Shown: positions 21,185 to 32,698 of the stretch, piece by piece
Layout: every line of letters begins with the position of its first letter
How positions within the stretch are numbered: position 1 is the first letter of the stretch
Source of the DNA: Cercophora sp. LCS_1
Taxonomy: Eukaryota > Ascomycota > Sordariomycetes > Sordariales > Lasiosphaeriaceae
DNA: 64,000 bases
NCBI GenBank assembly: GCA_036250225.1
Contig: JAPZLL010000003.1
Coordinates: 496,001 to 560,000 of the forward strand
Direction of reading: 5' to 3'
Position numbers and translations under genes: made by a program
The notes under the pieces: generated by a model
What the model was told of the DNA's origin: nothing
Database searches by the model: none
What the model saw: only the letters and a program-made list of their open reading frames with translations

Positions 21185-22412
21185 CTAGTCGTACAGCTGT
21201 GCCCTCCTTTTCCCTGCTGTGGTCCTCTTGCTTCTACCCGACCCAGGAGAGCCTAGCCTCTTCCTCTTACGCAGCGGGGTACTAGTGGAAGTAAGTTGAT
21301 CATCCAGTAACTGCTCAACATCAGAGCCATGCTCTGTAGTATCGCTGCCTGGATGGACGGTTAGCAGAACCTATAGGCCTGGAAGGAAGGAGACGTATTC
21401 GAGCTCGGCACTATATTTGGGTCAACGTCAGTTACCGTGGTGTCCCGCGGTGTTTGCTCGACTATCTCGTAGCCATCTTCATCTTCGTCTTCGTTCGTCT
21501 CCTCGAATTCGGGAGCGGATGTGCATCTTCGGTGACGGGATGGAGGGCACGGCTTTGTTTCCAATACTCCTTCAGCTGGTTTCTCAGGGCGTATGACTGC
21601 TCCCTGGCGTGGTCTTGTTGGTTTCTCAGCCCTTTTCGGCCCTCCTTATGTCCTTGGTAAGAGTCCTTTACGTTTGCCGACGCGTACTGATACTGGTGAT
21701 ATTCTACCGTACCGTCCTCTAAAGGTGCGGTATAGTGTGCGTAAAAGTTGAGATTGGTGCCGTCCGTGGTGAAAGTTGTGACCTTGGCGTGGCCTGGGGG
21801 GTCAGATTCTCCAATGTAGGCGAGGGCCTGGTTCCTAGCATAAATATGGCTGGCTCCGTCATAGGCGCTCTGCAGCCTCGCTTCTTCCACGTCCTTTCCG
21901 CGTCCCTTCCACTCGCCGGCCAAATGCGGTAGTGTCATAGAATAGGGATCATCCTTGTAGAGAACGGCCCCACTAACATACTCATCAACTGGGAAAGGGC
22001 GGTATTCTTCCATCTCCAATCCTTCGGTAAAATCGGGTTGTGGAGCAGACAGACCATTGTTAAGACCGACGTCTTTTGGGAAGCCTGTGAATGACTGGTT
22101 GAATGCTCTTTTATAGCGCTCATCGTCATACTCCTTCAACAGCTTTCTACCAACCTCGAAAACCATGGTTGCTTCGTTACATGCCCCCCCGACTTTATTA
22201 ACATAGCGCTCGTACGCTGACTCGGTGGGAGAAGCAGTTGCACGGGATCTGGCGTGTCGCTCACGGATATCCTCAAGATCCTTGGGCGGCTTGGAGCTGT
22301 GGGGGTCGAGGATCCCGTTCCTTGGGCTGCAACGGCGACCGATCTGGCACAAGATGCACAGGCACTGAAATTCGCGCCCCCTGGATCGGTGGAGGGTCTG
22401 CACAATCAACAC
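21185..22412 (-). pseudogene. DUF7924-like fungal protein, 5'-incomplete and frameshifted
   Basis: The minus-strand frame carries the conserved block of a large fungal family I recall as DUF7924: NGILDPHSSKPPKDLEDIRE, RATASPTESAYERYVNK, GLSAPQPDFTEGLEMEEYRP, LPHLAGEWKGRGKDVEEARL and YARNQALAYIGESDPPGHAK. After LKEYWKQ the expected acidic tail (EFEETNEDEDEDGYEIVEQ) is in a different frame, implying a one-base deletion near 21510. A 50-nt intron (GTCTCC donor, CTAAC branch) then joins to a Lys/Arg-rich C-terminus ending at 21185. The frame is open to 22412 without an ATG, so the N-terminus is missing or lies in an unrecognised exon. No function is known to me. Confidence 0.7.
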
Positions 22413-23763
22413 GGTTCCTGGTAGAAGCTAGTGGTTGATTTTTGGAATAATATACGCTGAAAGAACTGAAGGATAGGTGGCTACGGCGACCAGAGAGATA
22501 TCTATAGTGTGGTAGAATAGTGATGTGGTCTGCTGTGGATCCTTTGATCCACGCATACCTGCGCCAGTGCTTACGACGGCATCCTGCTTGTGACGACCTC
22601 GGAGATCCTAACCCTGACGGCTGGGTCAGGGGCTTCGGCTAGATTGGGTCTGGGGAGGCTGGGGATCGCGTAGATCGTAGATAGTCAAAGGATATCTCAA
22701 TGCAGGGTAGGCAAAGCAGTGTGATCGTTGCTGAAGATCAAAAAGAACAGGAAGCTACAAAAGTGGAAAGGATAAGCCTAACATTGAGTACCTTTCTCCA
22801 TCAACTCGGGATAAGTGCCCGTGCCCCACACTTGCATGGTTGCAGTTAGCGGGAAGCGAAAGCCCTTTCAGGATGGAGGCTCGCAACAAAAAAAAATGCG
22901 TTCACAAAAGCTCAGATGCCGCTGCTCCGAATGCTTGCACCGGTCTAGAAAGTTTTGGTTTGAATTTTATCTGCAACGCCTTTCGAAAATTACGGTAATT
23001 TCAAGGTATTGACCCTGTAGCTGGCGGTTGTAAATGTTGAAGGAGAAAAACCTCCCTCCCGTAGTGGTCCTGTGCTTTTTGCGGACGGTATTTCTTGTCT
23101 AGGACTTGGCGTGGCAGCACCCGTTTCTGAGCTCTTGCTCTCTCGCGCGTCTCCACCCTTTTCTCCCATTCCCTCTACTAAATCTAGGATCCCCTTCGTT
23201 CCAGGTTCCCTCGTTCGTGCCATTGAGCCGCAAGCCGGTTTCGAAGAGGTCCCCTGGTTTGTTTCTCCCAATTGCACAGGTTCTGGGGATTTGATTGTCA
23301 GTTGCGACGTCGGCATTTCCAACCGTTGGGAATCCTTGCCGCGGCCGAGCGCTGTTGATCGACCCGTTCCCTCCGACCAGACGTTCTTGGCTGGCTCCAG
23401 CCTCAACGTCCACAAGCCACCCTTTTTATCTGCCCATCCGCTCTTTCAGGACTGGGAACCGTAGGCTCACAACCTCGGCCTTTGCACAGCATCCGTTCGT
23501 CAATCGTTTCTCGTCGACAGTTGGAATTCCAGCTCCCAACCAACCTGAGGACCCCGCTGGGCGCAACCAGCTTCAGAGAACGGCAAATCGGACGCGATTG
23601 GATTCGTAGCGAGCGCTCGGACACCGCGATCCCCTCCCGTCGTTCGATCCTCCACCCGCCTCTCTCACCTATCCCACCCCGCGACCCAGTGACGCACTTC
23701 GTCGTTTCTCTTGGGACAACAACATCCAGCGGCAGTGTCCAACCGTACCCTAACGCAACAGCC
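22413..23763. other. Intergenic region
   Basis: About 1.35 kb between the DUF7924-like remnant and the next gene. The right half (from about 23100) is pyrimidine-rich, consistent with a promoter and 5' UTR of the gene at 23764. The left half shows nothing recognisable. Confidence 0.4.
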
Positions 23764-24414
23764 ATGCCTCCCGGAGCACCTTCAACGTCAGTCAAGCCCA
23801 CGGGCGCTGTCCCGGCCAAGCGATTCGAGCTGCCCGCCTTGGAGTTTAAGTTCGCATCATTGACCGACGGCACCGACATCCCTCCTCCCATTCCGTCGCC
23901 AATCCGAGAAGAAGCACCGGTGTTGCGCAAGACGCCTAGCGGCGCGGTGAATCAGGAGGCACAAAATGGGCATTTGACCGCCAATGGCAGCCTTGACCCT
24001 TCGTCGCCAAAGTCGAGCATCTCCAAGACATCAACGGGGGCGCTCAAGAGGCCCGCCGAGGATAGTCCGTCATCGCCGACCTTGTCAACCCGCCCTGGCA
24101 GTATTCGTCGCCTGTTCAGCCGAAATTTACTGAACAACGCATACGCAAACGGCGAGGATGGAGAAGGTGGTCGACCCCCGAGTCGCGCCGCCACCAGCAT
24201 TGCCGACAGTAAAAAGACAAAGCGCTCGAGTGGGTGGTTCGGTCGGTTCAGAAGTGACAACAAGCGAGCAAGCATGGTGCTTCCCTCGCCAACGGAGAAA
24301 AGAGACATGGGACCGCCGCCGCCAATGATCCCCGAGCTGAGCGAGATCAAGTCCAAGCTGGACATCAAGGAGGATACCGGCTTTAGCGACGACTTGTTCA
24401 AGAACATAAAATGA
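23764..24414 (+). CDS. Small conserved fungal protein of unknown function
   Basis: Single-exon frame of 216 aa from the first ATG of a longer open frame (context GCCATG). Largely disordered and Ser/Pro-rich, with three compact motifs that look conserved: RFELPALEFKFASLTDGTD near residues 20-38, SIRRLFSRNLLNNAYANG near 115-132 and KRSSGWFGRFRSDNKRAS near 155-172. The C-terminus is predicted helical (IPELSEIKSKLDIKED). No signal peptide, membrane segment or enzymatic motif. I do not recognise the family; short basic-aromatic patches like these are common in adaptor or membrane-associated proteins, but that is only a guess. Confidence 0.75.
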   Translation: MPPGAPSTSVKPTGAVPAKRFELPALEFKFASLTDGTDIPPPIPSPIREEAPVLRKTPSGAVNQEAQNGHLTANGSLDPSSPKSSISKTSTGALKRPAEDSPSSPTLSTRPGSIRRLFSRNLLNNAYANGEDGEGGRPPSRAATSIADSKKTKRSSGWFGRFRSDNKRASMVLPSPTEKRDMGPPPPMIPELSEIKSKLDIKEDTGFSDDLFKNIK

Positions 24415-25749
24415 GGGTGAGAGGTTGCCAGAGGTGGAAGGCGTTATGATGTCATTCCCGAGTCAGTCAAGGTGGCGGTGGAAGCTAGATTTCGCTGTCT
24501 AGGGACATGGCTCGGGAGCGATTCATGCTTCAGGCATCGTGTTGCTGGACGGAGATGGAAGAGGAGGACGAAGTCAGAGATGCGGATCCCAAGATACCCC
24601 AGTTCGTTTTCCACGGGCTCACTCATTTGGAACGAGATTTCCTTGTCGTGTTATTCATCTTCTCAACTACCTGTTGTATTGCGATATCCTTTGTAACCCT
24701 TTTCTTATTCCCCTCACGCAGTGCACGACGACCAGATTAAGCTGAAGGCCTGTTTCCCGATTGTTCAAGGATGCCCATCAAGGTGTAGCCTGCATGTTAT
24801 TCACGGGATTGTGGAGGGCTTTATGACTGCCTGTTGCTCGGTACATACTTATAATGTGAGCTAGAAGGGCTCACCTGTCCTTCCTGTTTGGGCAGGTCAG
24901 GAAAAAGCGGGAGAGGTGGTAAATCCACCTTTACGATTGGCTTACGGCTGCTGTTTTCTTGCCTTTTTGTCTTATTACTGTGTTGAAAAGGAAAGCCCCC
25001 ACATTTGGTTGGAGGTGTGTTGTTGGATTTCAGCATCGGACTCCCGCTTGCTTGGGGCGGCGGCCACGCGCATTGCGAAAAAGTGTCCTGTCTGTCAGGA
25101 ACATTCACTGCAGCCTAGAAGGATTAATTACCATATGGTTCCCCTCGATGATACCCCATTGCCAATCTGACAAGTGTGTTCCCACTCAAGAGGGGGGAGG
25201 GAGGTCGCCAACTTGTGGTCGCATCCCGCTTTGACCCCTTTTCATCTGCATTCAAGGTTGTGAAGCTATAGCACAATGGGCTAATGGCCGCCAGTTTGCC
25301 CGGTTGGTCGGTCCAGCTGACCATGGCTGAGATAGAGTGTTTTTTTTTTTTGGTTTTCTTTTTTTTTCACTGTAATGGTTGCAGCGACGACAAATAACAT
25401 GGCAAGAACGTAAAACCAAGAAACATGGTCAAACAAGAAGAAGAAAATACACACCCCTCACACATGCAGTCCAAGACCAACCAATGAGCATTCCCCTCGG
25501 GAGCTCCAAGCTCCAAAGTGGGGCAAAGAGCTCCCTTCCCAACCAGTGGAGTTTCAGACGTCATCGGCGGCCAAGCTCGGCAGTCAGTCAATCCAAAACT
25601 CGGAAAAGAAACATCACCAGTCCCGACCCGTTATCCCGTTCCCGCTATCATCGGGGGAAAAAAACCAATCGCCTCCGGTCCTAAACGCAGCCCCCTTTTC
25701 CAAACGACAAACGTCCAATTGACTCGGACCCGGAATCGGTTTCGGCATT
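24415..25749. other. Intergenic region with poly-T tract
   Basis: About 1.3 kb of 3' flank and etr1 upstream DNA. It contains T-rich homopolymers at about 25340-25371. No gene-like frame with a recognisable domain. Confidence 0.45.
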
Positions 25750-27027
25750 ATGCCACCCCGCCCGTTCCTCCGCCCCAGCGGGCTCGCTACCCTCCTCCGC
25801 CAACCAGCACCGGCAGCCCGCCCGGTATCAACCCCCCAAAGTCTAACCCCGCGCCGCCACCTATCCGGTCCGTACGGCTACACCCAAGCCAAATCCCTCG
25901 TCTTCTCCAAATTCGGCGAGCCAATCGACGTTTTGTCTCTGCACACACACTCCATCTCGCCCTCCCTGCCCACCGGCGCTGTCCTCCTCCGCGCCTTAGC
26001 CGTGCCCGTCAACCCATCCGACGTGAACACGATCCAAGGCACCTACGGCGTCAAACCGACATTCTCGCCCCTTCTGGGAACCCCAGAACCGAGCGTGATA
26101 CCTGGTAATGAGGGCGTTTTCGAGGTGGTATCTGTTGGGCCCGGGATTAAGTCCTTCAAGCGTGGTGACTGGGTTATACCCACTGTAACTGGATTCGGGA
26201 CGTTCAGGACGCACGCTGTTGCCGAGGATGCGGAGCGCATCCTCCAAAAGATTGGGGGGGAGCGGGGGAGTGAAGGGCTGACGCCTATCCAGGCGGCGAC
26301 GGTATCGGTCAATCCGTGTAGTGCGTGGCGGATGTTGAGAGACTACGTCGATTTGATCGGACATAGCGTCGCCAGCTTTCAACAGGACACGAGTACCCCA
26401 GGTGGCGCATGGTTTCTACAGAATGGTGCGAATTCGGGAGTCGGAAGAGCGGCCATCCAGCTTGGGAGGTTATGGGGACTGAGGAGTATCAATGTCGTAC
26501 GGGAACGTGCCACACAGGAGGATACGGACGCGCTGAAGAAGGAATTGGAGGCGCTGGGAGCTACGGTTGTCTTGACCGAGGCGGAGTTTATGGATCGGTC
26601 GTTTGGAGCGCGGCTGAAGGAGGAGTTTACGCGCGGCGGGAGGGATCCGGTTCTGCTGGGGTTGAATTGCGTGGGGGGCAAGAATGCTGCTGCTGTTGTT
26701 AGGGCGTTGAGTCCCAAGGGGACGATGGTTACGTATGGCGGGATGTCGAGGCAGAGTTTCCCGTTCCCGACGGGACCGCAGATTTTCAAGAGGTTGAGGT
26801 TTGAGGGGTTCTGGTTGAGTGAGTGGAGCAAGGAGAATCCGGCGGAGAAGAGGGAAACGATTGATCAGATTATTGAGCTGATGCGGGATGGCAAGTTCAA
26901 GCCAGCGCCGGTGCAGAATGTTAAGTGGGATTGGGAGACGGATGAGAAGATCCTCAAGGAGGCGGTGCAGGGGACACTGGAGGGGTTCAGGAGTGGAAAG
27001 GGGCTATTCACGTTTGGGGAGACATAG
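25750..27027 (+). CDS. etr1: Mitochondrial trans-2-enoyl-ACP/CoA reductase
   Basis: NADPH-dependent enoyl reductase of the mitochondrial type II fatty-acid synthesis pathway (MECR/Etr1), which feeds lipoic acid synthesis and respiration. 425 aa, single exon. The N-terminal 40 residues are Arg/Pro/Ala-rich without acidic residues, as in a mitochondrial targeting peptide. Medium-chain dehydrogenase fold: VNPSDVNTIQGTYGVKP (the Tyr of GTYG aligns with the family's catalytic Tyr), PGNEGVFEVVSVGP, nucleotide-binding NGANSGVGRAAIQLGR, and LNCVGGKNAAAVVRALSPKG. No zinc ligands, as expected for this branch. It converges on vps34 with only 144 bp between stop codons. Confidence 0.93.
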   Translation: MPPRPFLRPSGLATLLRQPAPAARPVSTPQSLTPRRHLSGPYGYTQAKSLVFSKFGEPIDVLSLHTHSISPSLPTGAVLLRALAVPVNPSDVNTIQGTYGVKPTFSPLLGTPEPSVIPGNEGVFEVVSVGPGIKSFKRGDWVIPTVTGFGTFRTHAVAEDAERILQKIGGERGSEGLTPIQAATVSVNPCSAWRMLRDYVDLIGHSVASFQQDTSTPGGAWFLQNGANSGVGRAAIQLGRLWGLRSINVVRERATQEDTDALKKELEALGATVVLTEAEFMDRSFGARLKEEFTRGGRDPVLLGLNCVGGKNAAAVVRALSPKGTMVTYGGMSRQSFPFPTGPQIFKRLRFEGFWLSEWSKENPAEKRETIDQIIELMRDGKFKPAPVQNVKWDWETDEKILKEAVQGTLEGFRSGKGLFTFGET

Positions 27028-27171
27028 GGTGGAGCGAGTCAAGTTTGTATTAAAAATGTCAATAGTGTATCAGAGCGCGGGTATAAGACCAGTTTCCAAC
27101 GCCTCGCTATATAAACCCAGCCATTACCTCAGTGACGCATTCTTGGTCAACCTTCCGGTCTGAGCAGTGGC

Positions 27172-30031
27172 TCATGCTCTAAAATGCTGTACAATCTCAT
27201 GGAGCTTGTCGATCACGACTGGCACCAGTGCGTTCAGGTTGTCGTCCATGATTCGCTCCAACGTGCGGATAGCGTCTTCTTCGCTCAGTTCCAGGTGGAA
27301 CCGCTCCTTGACCTTGAGCACTGCCTTATCTGGCTCAAGCTTGATGTCGGGGATGTTTGCGTCCACCATCAAGCTAAACAGGTTGAGGATGAGATTGCTG
27401 TTCTTGCGCAGCGCGCTGTACGCCAGAAAGCAATACTGCTTGAACTGGCGATACTGCTCCGATGAGGATCCACCCATGCAGTCCACCATCTCTTTGGATA
27501 GTTTCATTGCTGGCGCAAACGGCTTGGGATCGCGTCCGAGTATATATCCAAAATCGGCATGGAAGAAATGGCCGTCGGGTGCCAGCAACAGGTTGTCCAA
27601 GTGGCGGTCGCCCACGCCGAGTATGTATGTGATGACGCAGTAACCGGCGCACGACTTTACAAACGTGTCGAGCGTCTCTTTTCGGAGACCAAGCGGGCCA
27701 CGACTGTCTGGGTTGTTTTGCTTGAGATAGGCCAACGCAGGATTATTTCGATACTTTGACGATATGCCCTGGAATGTCATCGAAGGCACAAACTGCGACA
27801 AGCCTGCCGTCGTGCTCGTGGCGAGAATCTTATATGGCGACAGTTTCAAGTCCAGGTTTTCTTTTTGGAGCAAGTTGTCCATGAGCGTGATGATCTGGAT
27901 GACAAGCTGATCCTGGCGAAGGTCGTCTCCCGTCTTGAAAAGGACCGGGTATTTCCTTCCCGAGGACGTCTTGAACGCCACCTTGATAGGATGTAGCGAG
28001 GATTTGAACACAATGGTGTCTTCAGGAGCCACGCCAATGATTTCCACCGAAGGGTCCAGCGGCAATGGCAGCGGGGGTTGAATGCTGACAAGGTCGTTTA
28101 GGGGGTCTGCGAGGAACTGCTTTACCCGCTCCGTTCGCTTGGCGATCGAGTCGTTTGATTCTTTGATCTCACCCGAGATTCTCGATAGGATTGATATCCA
28201 TTCGGCCTGCCGTTTCAGTGTTTTCCGTGTCTCTTCGCCACCCGGGCGCTTCACCAACTCCACCATGAAATCGTAGGCAATCTTGTGGTAAATCGCCTGG
28301 TTGTCTTGAACTTGCTCCTGGCTCGTATCGTCGCACTCAACCATGAGATACCAGTAAAAGTAGTTGCCCAATGTAAAGCTCTCCACGGCCCTCGAAATCA
28401 GGAACTTGGCAAGCGATGAATCCTGGGCAGCCTCATGATCGGCCTGCGGAGAGATGTGCTCATATTTGAGCGCCTGCACGAGTTGGAGAAGATACAGCTG
28501 CAGTTCATGGTTATCTGCTTTCCGCAGGCGTTGGACTGCGAAAGCTCGCACGGCCGAATTGTCAAAGGTTGGACCCAGGAGTTCCAACGCGTCGTCCACG
28601 TCAATTTCGGTCCACTTCGCGAGGACTTGCACCGCCTGCTTCGACTCCGCCTGGTCTTGCCAGTTGACAGACTTGACAAACTTGGTGAGGGCCTTCTTAT
28701 TGCGTGTCAAGTGATAACGGAACTTCCAGATCAGGTCTTTATCCTCGGGAGATAAGACGTGCGTTGGAGAGTACGACATGATGAGATTCAGCTCATCCCT
28801 CACCTTAGCGTTAGGCTTGAGGTCCTTATCCATGATGCCGTTGCGATGCTGGCTTCGTACCAGCCTGCGGTGTTTACTCTCGGCAGGGTTGTCTTTGGCC
28901 CCTACCTCAGGGTCGTAGACACGTATCAGAGAGCCGCCGTAACCCTCTTCGTCATCTATCCCATTGATGCCCGGACCAAAGTGAACCTCAGGTGGCGGTT
29001 TCAACACGATATTGGACTGCGATGAGGAAAGATGTTGCAGAGAGGAGACGGGAGGAGCCGGGTATTCATGGTCGGCAAAGACGATGGGGAAGTCGAATTT
29101 GGGAAGCTCGATGTTCAAAAGAAAGTTGGAGGGGCCCTCGTCCTGGCTGGCATCCGTACTTTGTGCGGCTTTGGATCTGAGGATAGATGGCTTGGAATGA
29201 GGTCCTCGTTTCTCCCAAGCACGGAAAACTTGTTGGTCGAGCCAGTCGATCCTAGTCATCTCGCTCATTTCGTGTTTCTTTATCAGCGTTTCCATGCGCA
29301 CCATCTCTTCGATTTCCTTGTTTCTTTCCGTGCTCCCAATTCCGTTCCTTTTCTTCGGGGGGATTGCAGGTGTCCTTGAATTATTGTTTCCATCCGCTGC
29401 CTTACGCCTGTACACCCGACACTTCTGACGACCTTGGAAGAGCTGGTTGTCCTTGTCGAAGAGCGGAAGGGTCGTCCCGCCAAAAGGGACCGCGTGTCCA
29501 TGTGCGCCTTCTCCCCCCGTAGGCGAAAGGTCCCAGATGGTGATGGCGAGACAAGAGTCTTGGGGCAAGGTAGAGTAGTCGACCGGGAGGGTCAGCCATT
29601 CATTCCACTTCCGCTCTGCCCGAAAGGACTTGTACGCCGTCTGAACGGGCACCGTCAACGGCTTGGAGCCCGCCCATATCTGAACTGTGACATAGAGATC
29701 GGAATGAGGGCTGGGCTGCATCAGCGCCGCCTGTCGGGGGTTGGAGACTGCATGCCTTACCTTTGAACGGATCCAGTGTGTCGGAGCTCCGGTCGATAGG
29801 CGAGGGTCGAGAAGGGTATCGCGGGTTCGTGTCCCTCGAGATTAAAGCTGATATGAAGCCGTCAGCTTTCGTCAAGTCAAAGAGCAAAGGGGAGGGAAAG
29901 GACGGGGTGCGGGCGTACATGCGGACGCGAACGCGGTGATGCAGCATGTCGGAGCTCGCAAAGGAGAATGACTCGATCTTAGGACCGGTCTCTGCCCTCG
30001 CTCCCACCTCTATCCTCGTCGCAGAATTCAT
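27172..30031 (-). CDS. vps34: Class III phosphatidylinositol 3-kinase Vps34
   Basis: Makes PI3P on endosomes and autophagosomes in complex with Vps15 and Vps30/Atg6. Three exons on the minus strand: 29919-30031, 29761-29847 and 27172-29710, with introns of 71 and 50 nt; 912 aa. The C2 domain is N-terminal (VRIFNLEGHEPAIPF, SDLYVTVQIWAGSKPLTVPV), followed by the PIK helical domain. The kinase domain has GDDLRQDQLVIQ, catalytic loop GVGDRHLDN (Asp768, His770), DFGYILG (786-792), and the C-terminal helix KLHEIVQHFRA needed for membrane contact. The second intron has two acceptors 5 nt apart; only the distal one (ending at 29711) keeps frame. It shares a 437-bp divergent promoter with nse4. Confidence 0.95.
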
Positions 30032-30468
30032 CTTGGCGGTCGACCTGGAAACTATAATAACAAGGTGGCGCCAGGAAGGTCGTCATCGAGCGGCCCGCGG
30101 TTGTAGTTGGGCCGAATGATGAAGGAGGCCGGCAAACGTGGGCTCTGTGCCGATCCCTGCGTGGGGTCACTGGGGTGTTTGTCGCGCCCCGCAGTGCTCA
30201 GCTGTCGCCTGCCTGGAGCTGAAGGTCAGGCCCAGGGTGGGACGAAAGCTTAAAGTGACCCACTTTTTCCCAAACGCGTCTCACCCATTTCATTTTGGGT
30301 TTAACGCGACCATCGAAGCTTCAGCTGCCGACTCCCCCCACTCTCCGATCTGCTGCAAGCACGCAGTTTGTCGACCCGGATCCCGCGCAGGAAGTCATCC
30401 ACCCAACGGTACCTCTCTGAGTCTGGTCCCAAAATCGAACAACGGATTAGCATCACAAGACCGCCAAG
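30032..30468. promoter_or_regulatory. Divergent promoter vps34/nse4
   Basis: 437 bp between the divergent start codons. Both promoters and 5' UTRs must be contained here. No specific binding site is claimed. Confidence 0.55.
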
Positions 30469-31819
30469 ATGGAGGTCGATTCGGATGCTGAGGGCATGCT
30501 TTCTCCCCAAGAGCATGGTCACCTCACCGTCCGCAGCCGCGAAAATGGCCGCAAACGACTTTCGGATGCTGGGGGAGAATCTTCCAATACCAGAAGGAGA
30601 ACACGGGAACCATCTCCAGAAAGAGACGATGGAGTCGATCTCGAGGCCTACGACCCGGACCAGTCGATGCAGGAGCGGCGCGAGATCCAACGCAAGATGC
30701 GACAAATGCAACAGCAACTGCGCGAAGATCCAGAGCGGTTCATGCAAGCGGATGGCCAGGAGCTGTTGAAATTCCTCGACGAATCTGACCGCCTCATCAA
30801 GAATGTAAAGCAAACGGGAGAAGCAGCTATCGACGCCCGCGGCCTCGTCATTGCGGCTGATATATCGGCGCGGAGAGTTCAGCGCTTGATGTCCGGCAAT
30901 GTGGGGAATGGTGTCGATGTGGATGAGTTTGTGTCCAAGTGTATCACGTTCATGCGCAACGGGGGTGGCATCGAGAACGACGATGCAGTGGAACTTACCT
31001 CAACCCAGAGGGGTCGACGGCGACCCAGTAGCAGGACTATGGGTGGAGGCGAAGATGATGAGGTAGGCGACGAAGGCGACATGCTAAGCTGGCCTCACCT
31101 GGGGAAATATGCTGTCATTCCATTCATCAAGCGGCCAGCGCTGCCGGGCTTCCTCATGGGTCCGCTATCCATCGAAAAGAAGGTGCGTAAGATGACGCAA
31201 AGGGCAGCTCCCTTCAAAGTGTCGAATTTGCAGGAGGTTCGCCCGCAAGAACTCAAGGCCGAGGACTTGAAAAAGTCGGATAAGAACGACCTACCTTCGA
31301 TCTGCAGGAAGATCTACGAGCGGTTGGAAAAGGCACAAGGGCAAGCTCAGGACGCGGTGGAAGCGGAGCTGGATAATGTGGACGAAGATGACCAAGCTTT
31401 TGCCCGGGAGGTCATGGACCGCCACTCACTGCGGGCCAACGGAGGGATCGACCTGGTGCGGTTCGTGATTAATCCGCACTCGTTTGGCCAGACTGTGGAG
31501 AACCTGTTCTACGTGAGCTTTTTGCTGCGTGAGGGCACTGTCAAGCTTGATTTTGACGAAGATGGGCTGCCGTCTCTGGGTAAGACTTGTCAAGCCATCT
31601 ATCTCGAGAGACTTGAGCTAACATGGGGCAGAACCGGTGCGGAAGGAAACTTTCCAGCAGACACAGTCACGAGGCAGCACACGTCACCAGGCCATTATGT
31701 CTATAGACATGGACACCTGGAGAGACCTAATCAAAACGTTTGATATCCGCGAGCCAATGATCCCTCACCGCGAGGAAGAGCAGACCGGCGGGCCAGGCGC
31801 ACGAGGCTGGTACAACTAG
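30469..31819 (+). CDS. nse4: Smc5/6 complex kleisin subunit Nse4
   Basis: Non-SMC element 4, the kleisin that bridges Smc5 and Smc6 heads in the DNA-repair complex. Exons 30469-31579 and 31632-31819 with a 52-nt intron (GCTAACA branch); 432 aa. After an acidic, basic-patch N-terminus comes the N-terminal kleisin region (ERREIQRKMRQMQQQLREDP, DESDRLIKNVKQTGEAAIDAR). The conserved Nse4 C-terminal winged-helix domain follows: RFVINPHSFGQTVENLFYVSF, LREGTVKLDFDEDGLP, then RHQAIMSIDMDTWRDLIKTF across the splice. The length is normal for fungal Nse4. Confidence 0.93.
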
Positions 31820-32698
31820 TGTAGACGATGTCTTGCCTTGTTCGAGGCTGGTTTTGTGGTAGTTACAGCCGCTAGCGAAATCGGCTTCCGCTTTTTTCTC
31901 TCATATCTTTCTGGCGCACGGGCCATTTATGTATCTTACTAACCACACCGTATGCCCTCGCACGCGCTTGTGTACCAGGCAAGATAATGCAACAATGCAG
32001 TATTACGATGGCCGTCAGACAACCTGGACTGTCAGCTAACCTGGAGACCCGGACTGTCAGCCAGAAATGGCTGTCATCGCGGTCAAATAATAAGCCGAAT
32101 CCGGCTACATTGCAATTCCATATCAACGGCTAATACATAAGAGAGGGCACGGCTGGTTCCTTCTGAGTTCCGGATGGCGATGGTTCCGGTTGCTGCTGCT
32201 CGACTGCCCGCCCGCCTGTCGGGTCGTCTGCCGTCGCCGCATTTCGGACGAGCCAGTCGCTGCTAAATTTAGCTTGTGCCAGAATTCGGGCCTGGTGGCA
32301 TCCAAGGTCCCGGAAGGCGCACTCAGACTTAGCGGGGCCCACACGATCCGGGATCAATCCGACGGTCCCAGCGGCTCTTCGGCGGAGTGCGGCGGCTCCC
32401 CTTCCACAAGGGAAAGCCGAAAGCTGCCATCTTATGAACGATTACACTCTCACGCCGATGAGGTGATCGTTCGTCGACAATGGGTGGGTTGAAGTGGCCT
32501 TGACGAACCCCGCACTCGGCCAGCCCCGCGCAATTGGGTCGAGGCAGTGCGTCGGGCGGCGGTTGGGCAGCTCGACGCCCCTCTCTCCAAACCTTGCGAT
32601 CTCTTGACAGACCGCTGTAACCACGATTCTCCGTCGCTTTTCTGAACCGATTCCTTAACCCGTAGCATACGTCAATCGTTCCGTTGTTTCGCGACACG
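31820..32698. other. Intergenic / NLR promoter region
   Basis: About 880 bp between nse4 and the NLR. Around 31985-32070 the phrase ACCTGGA/CTGTCAGC recurs in imperfect repeats. No gene-like frame was recognised. Confidence 0.4.
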
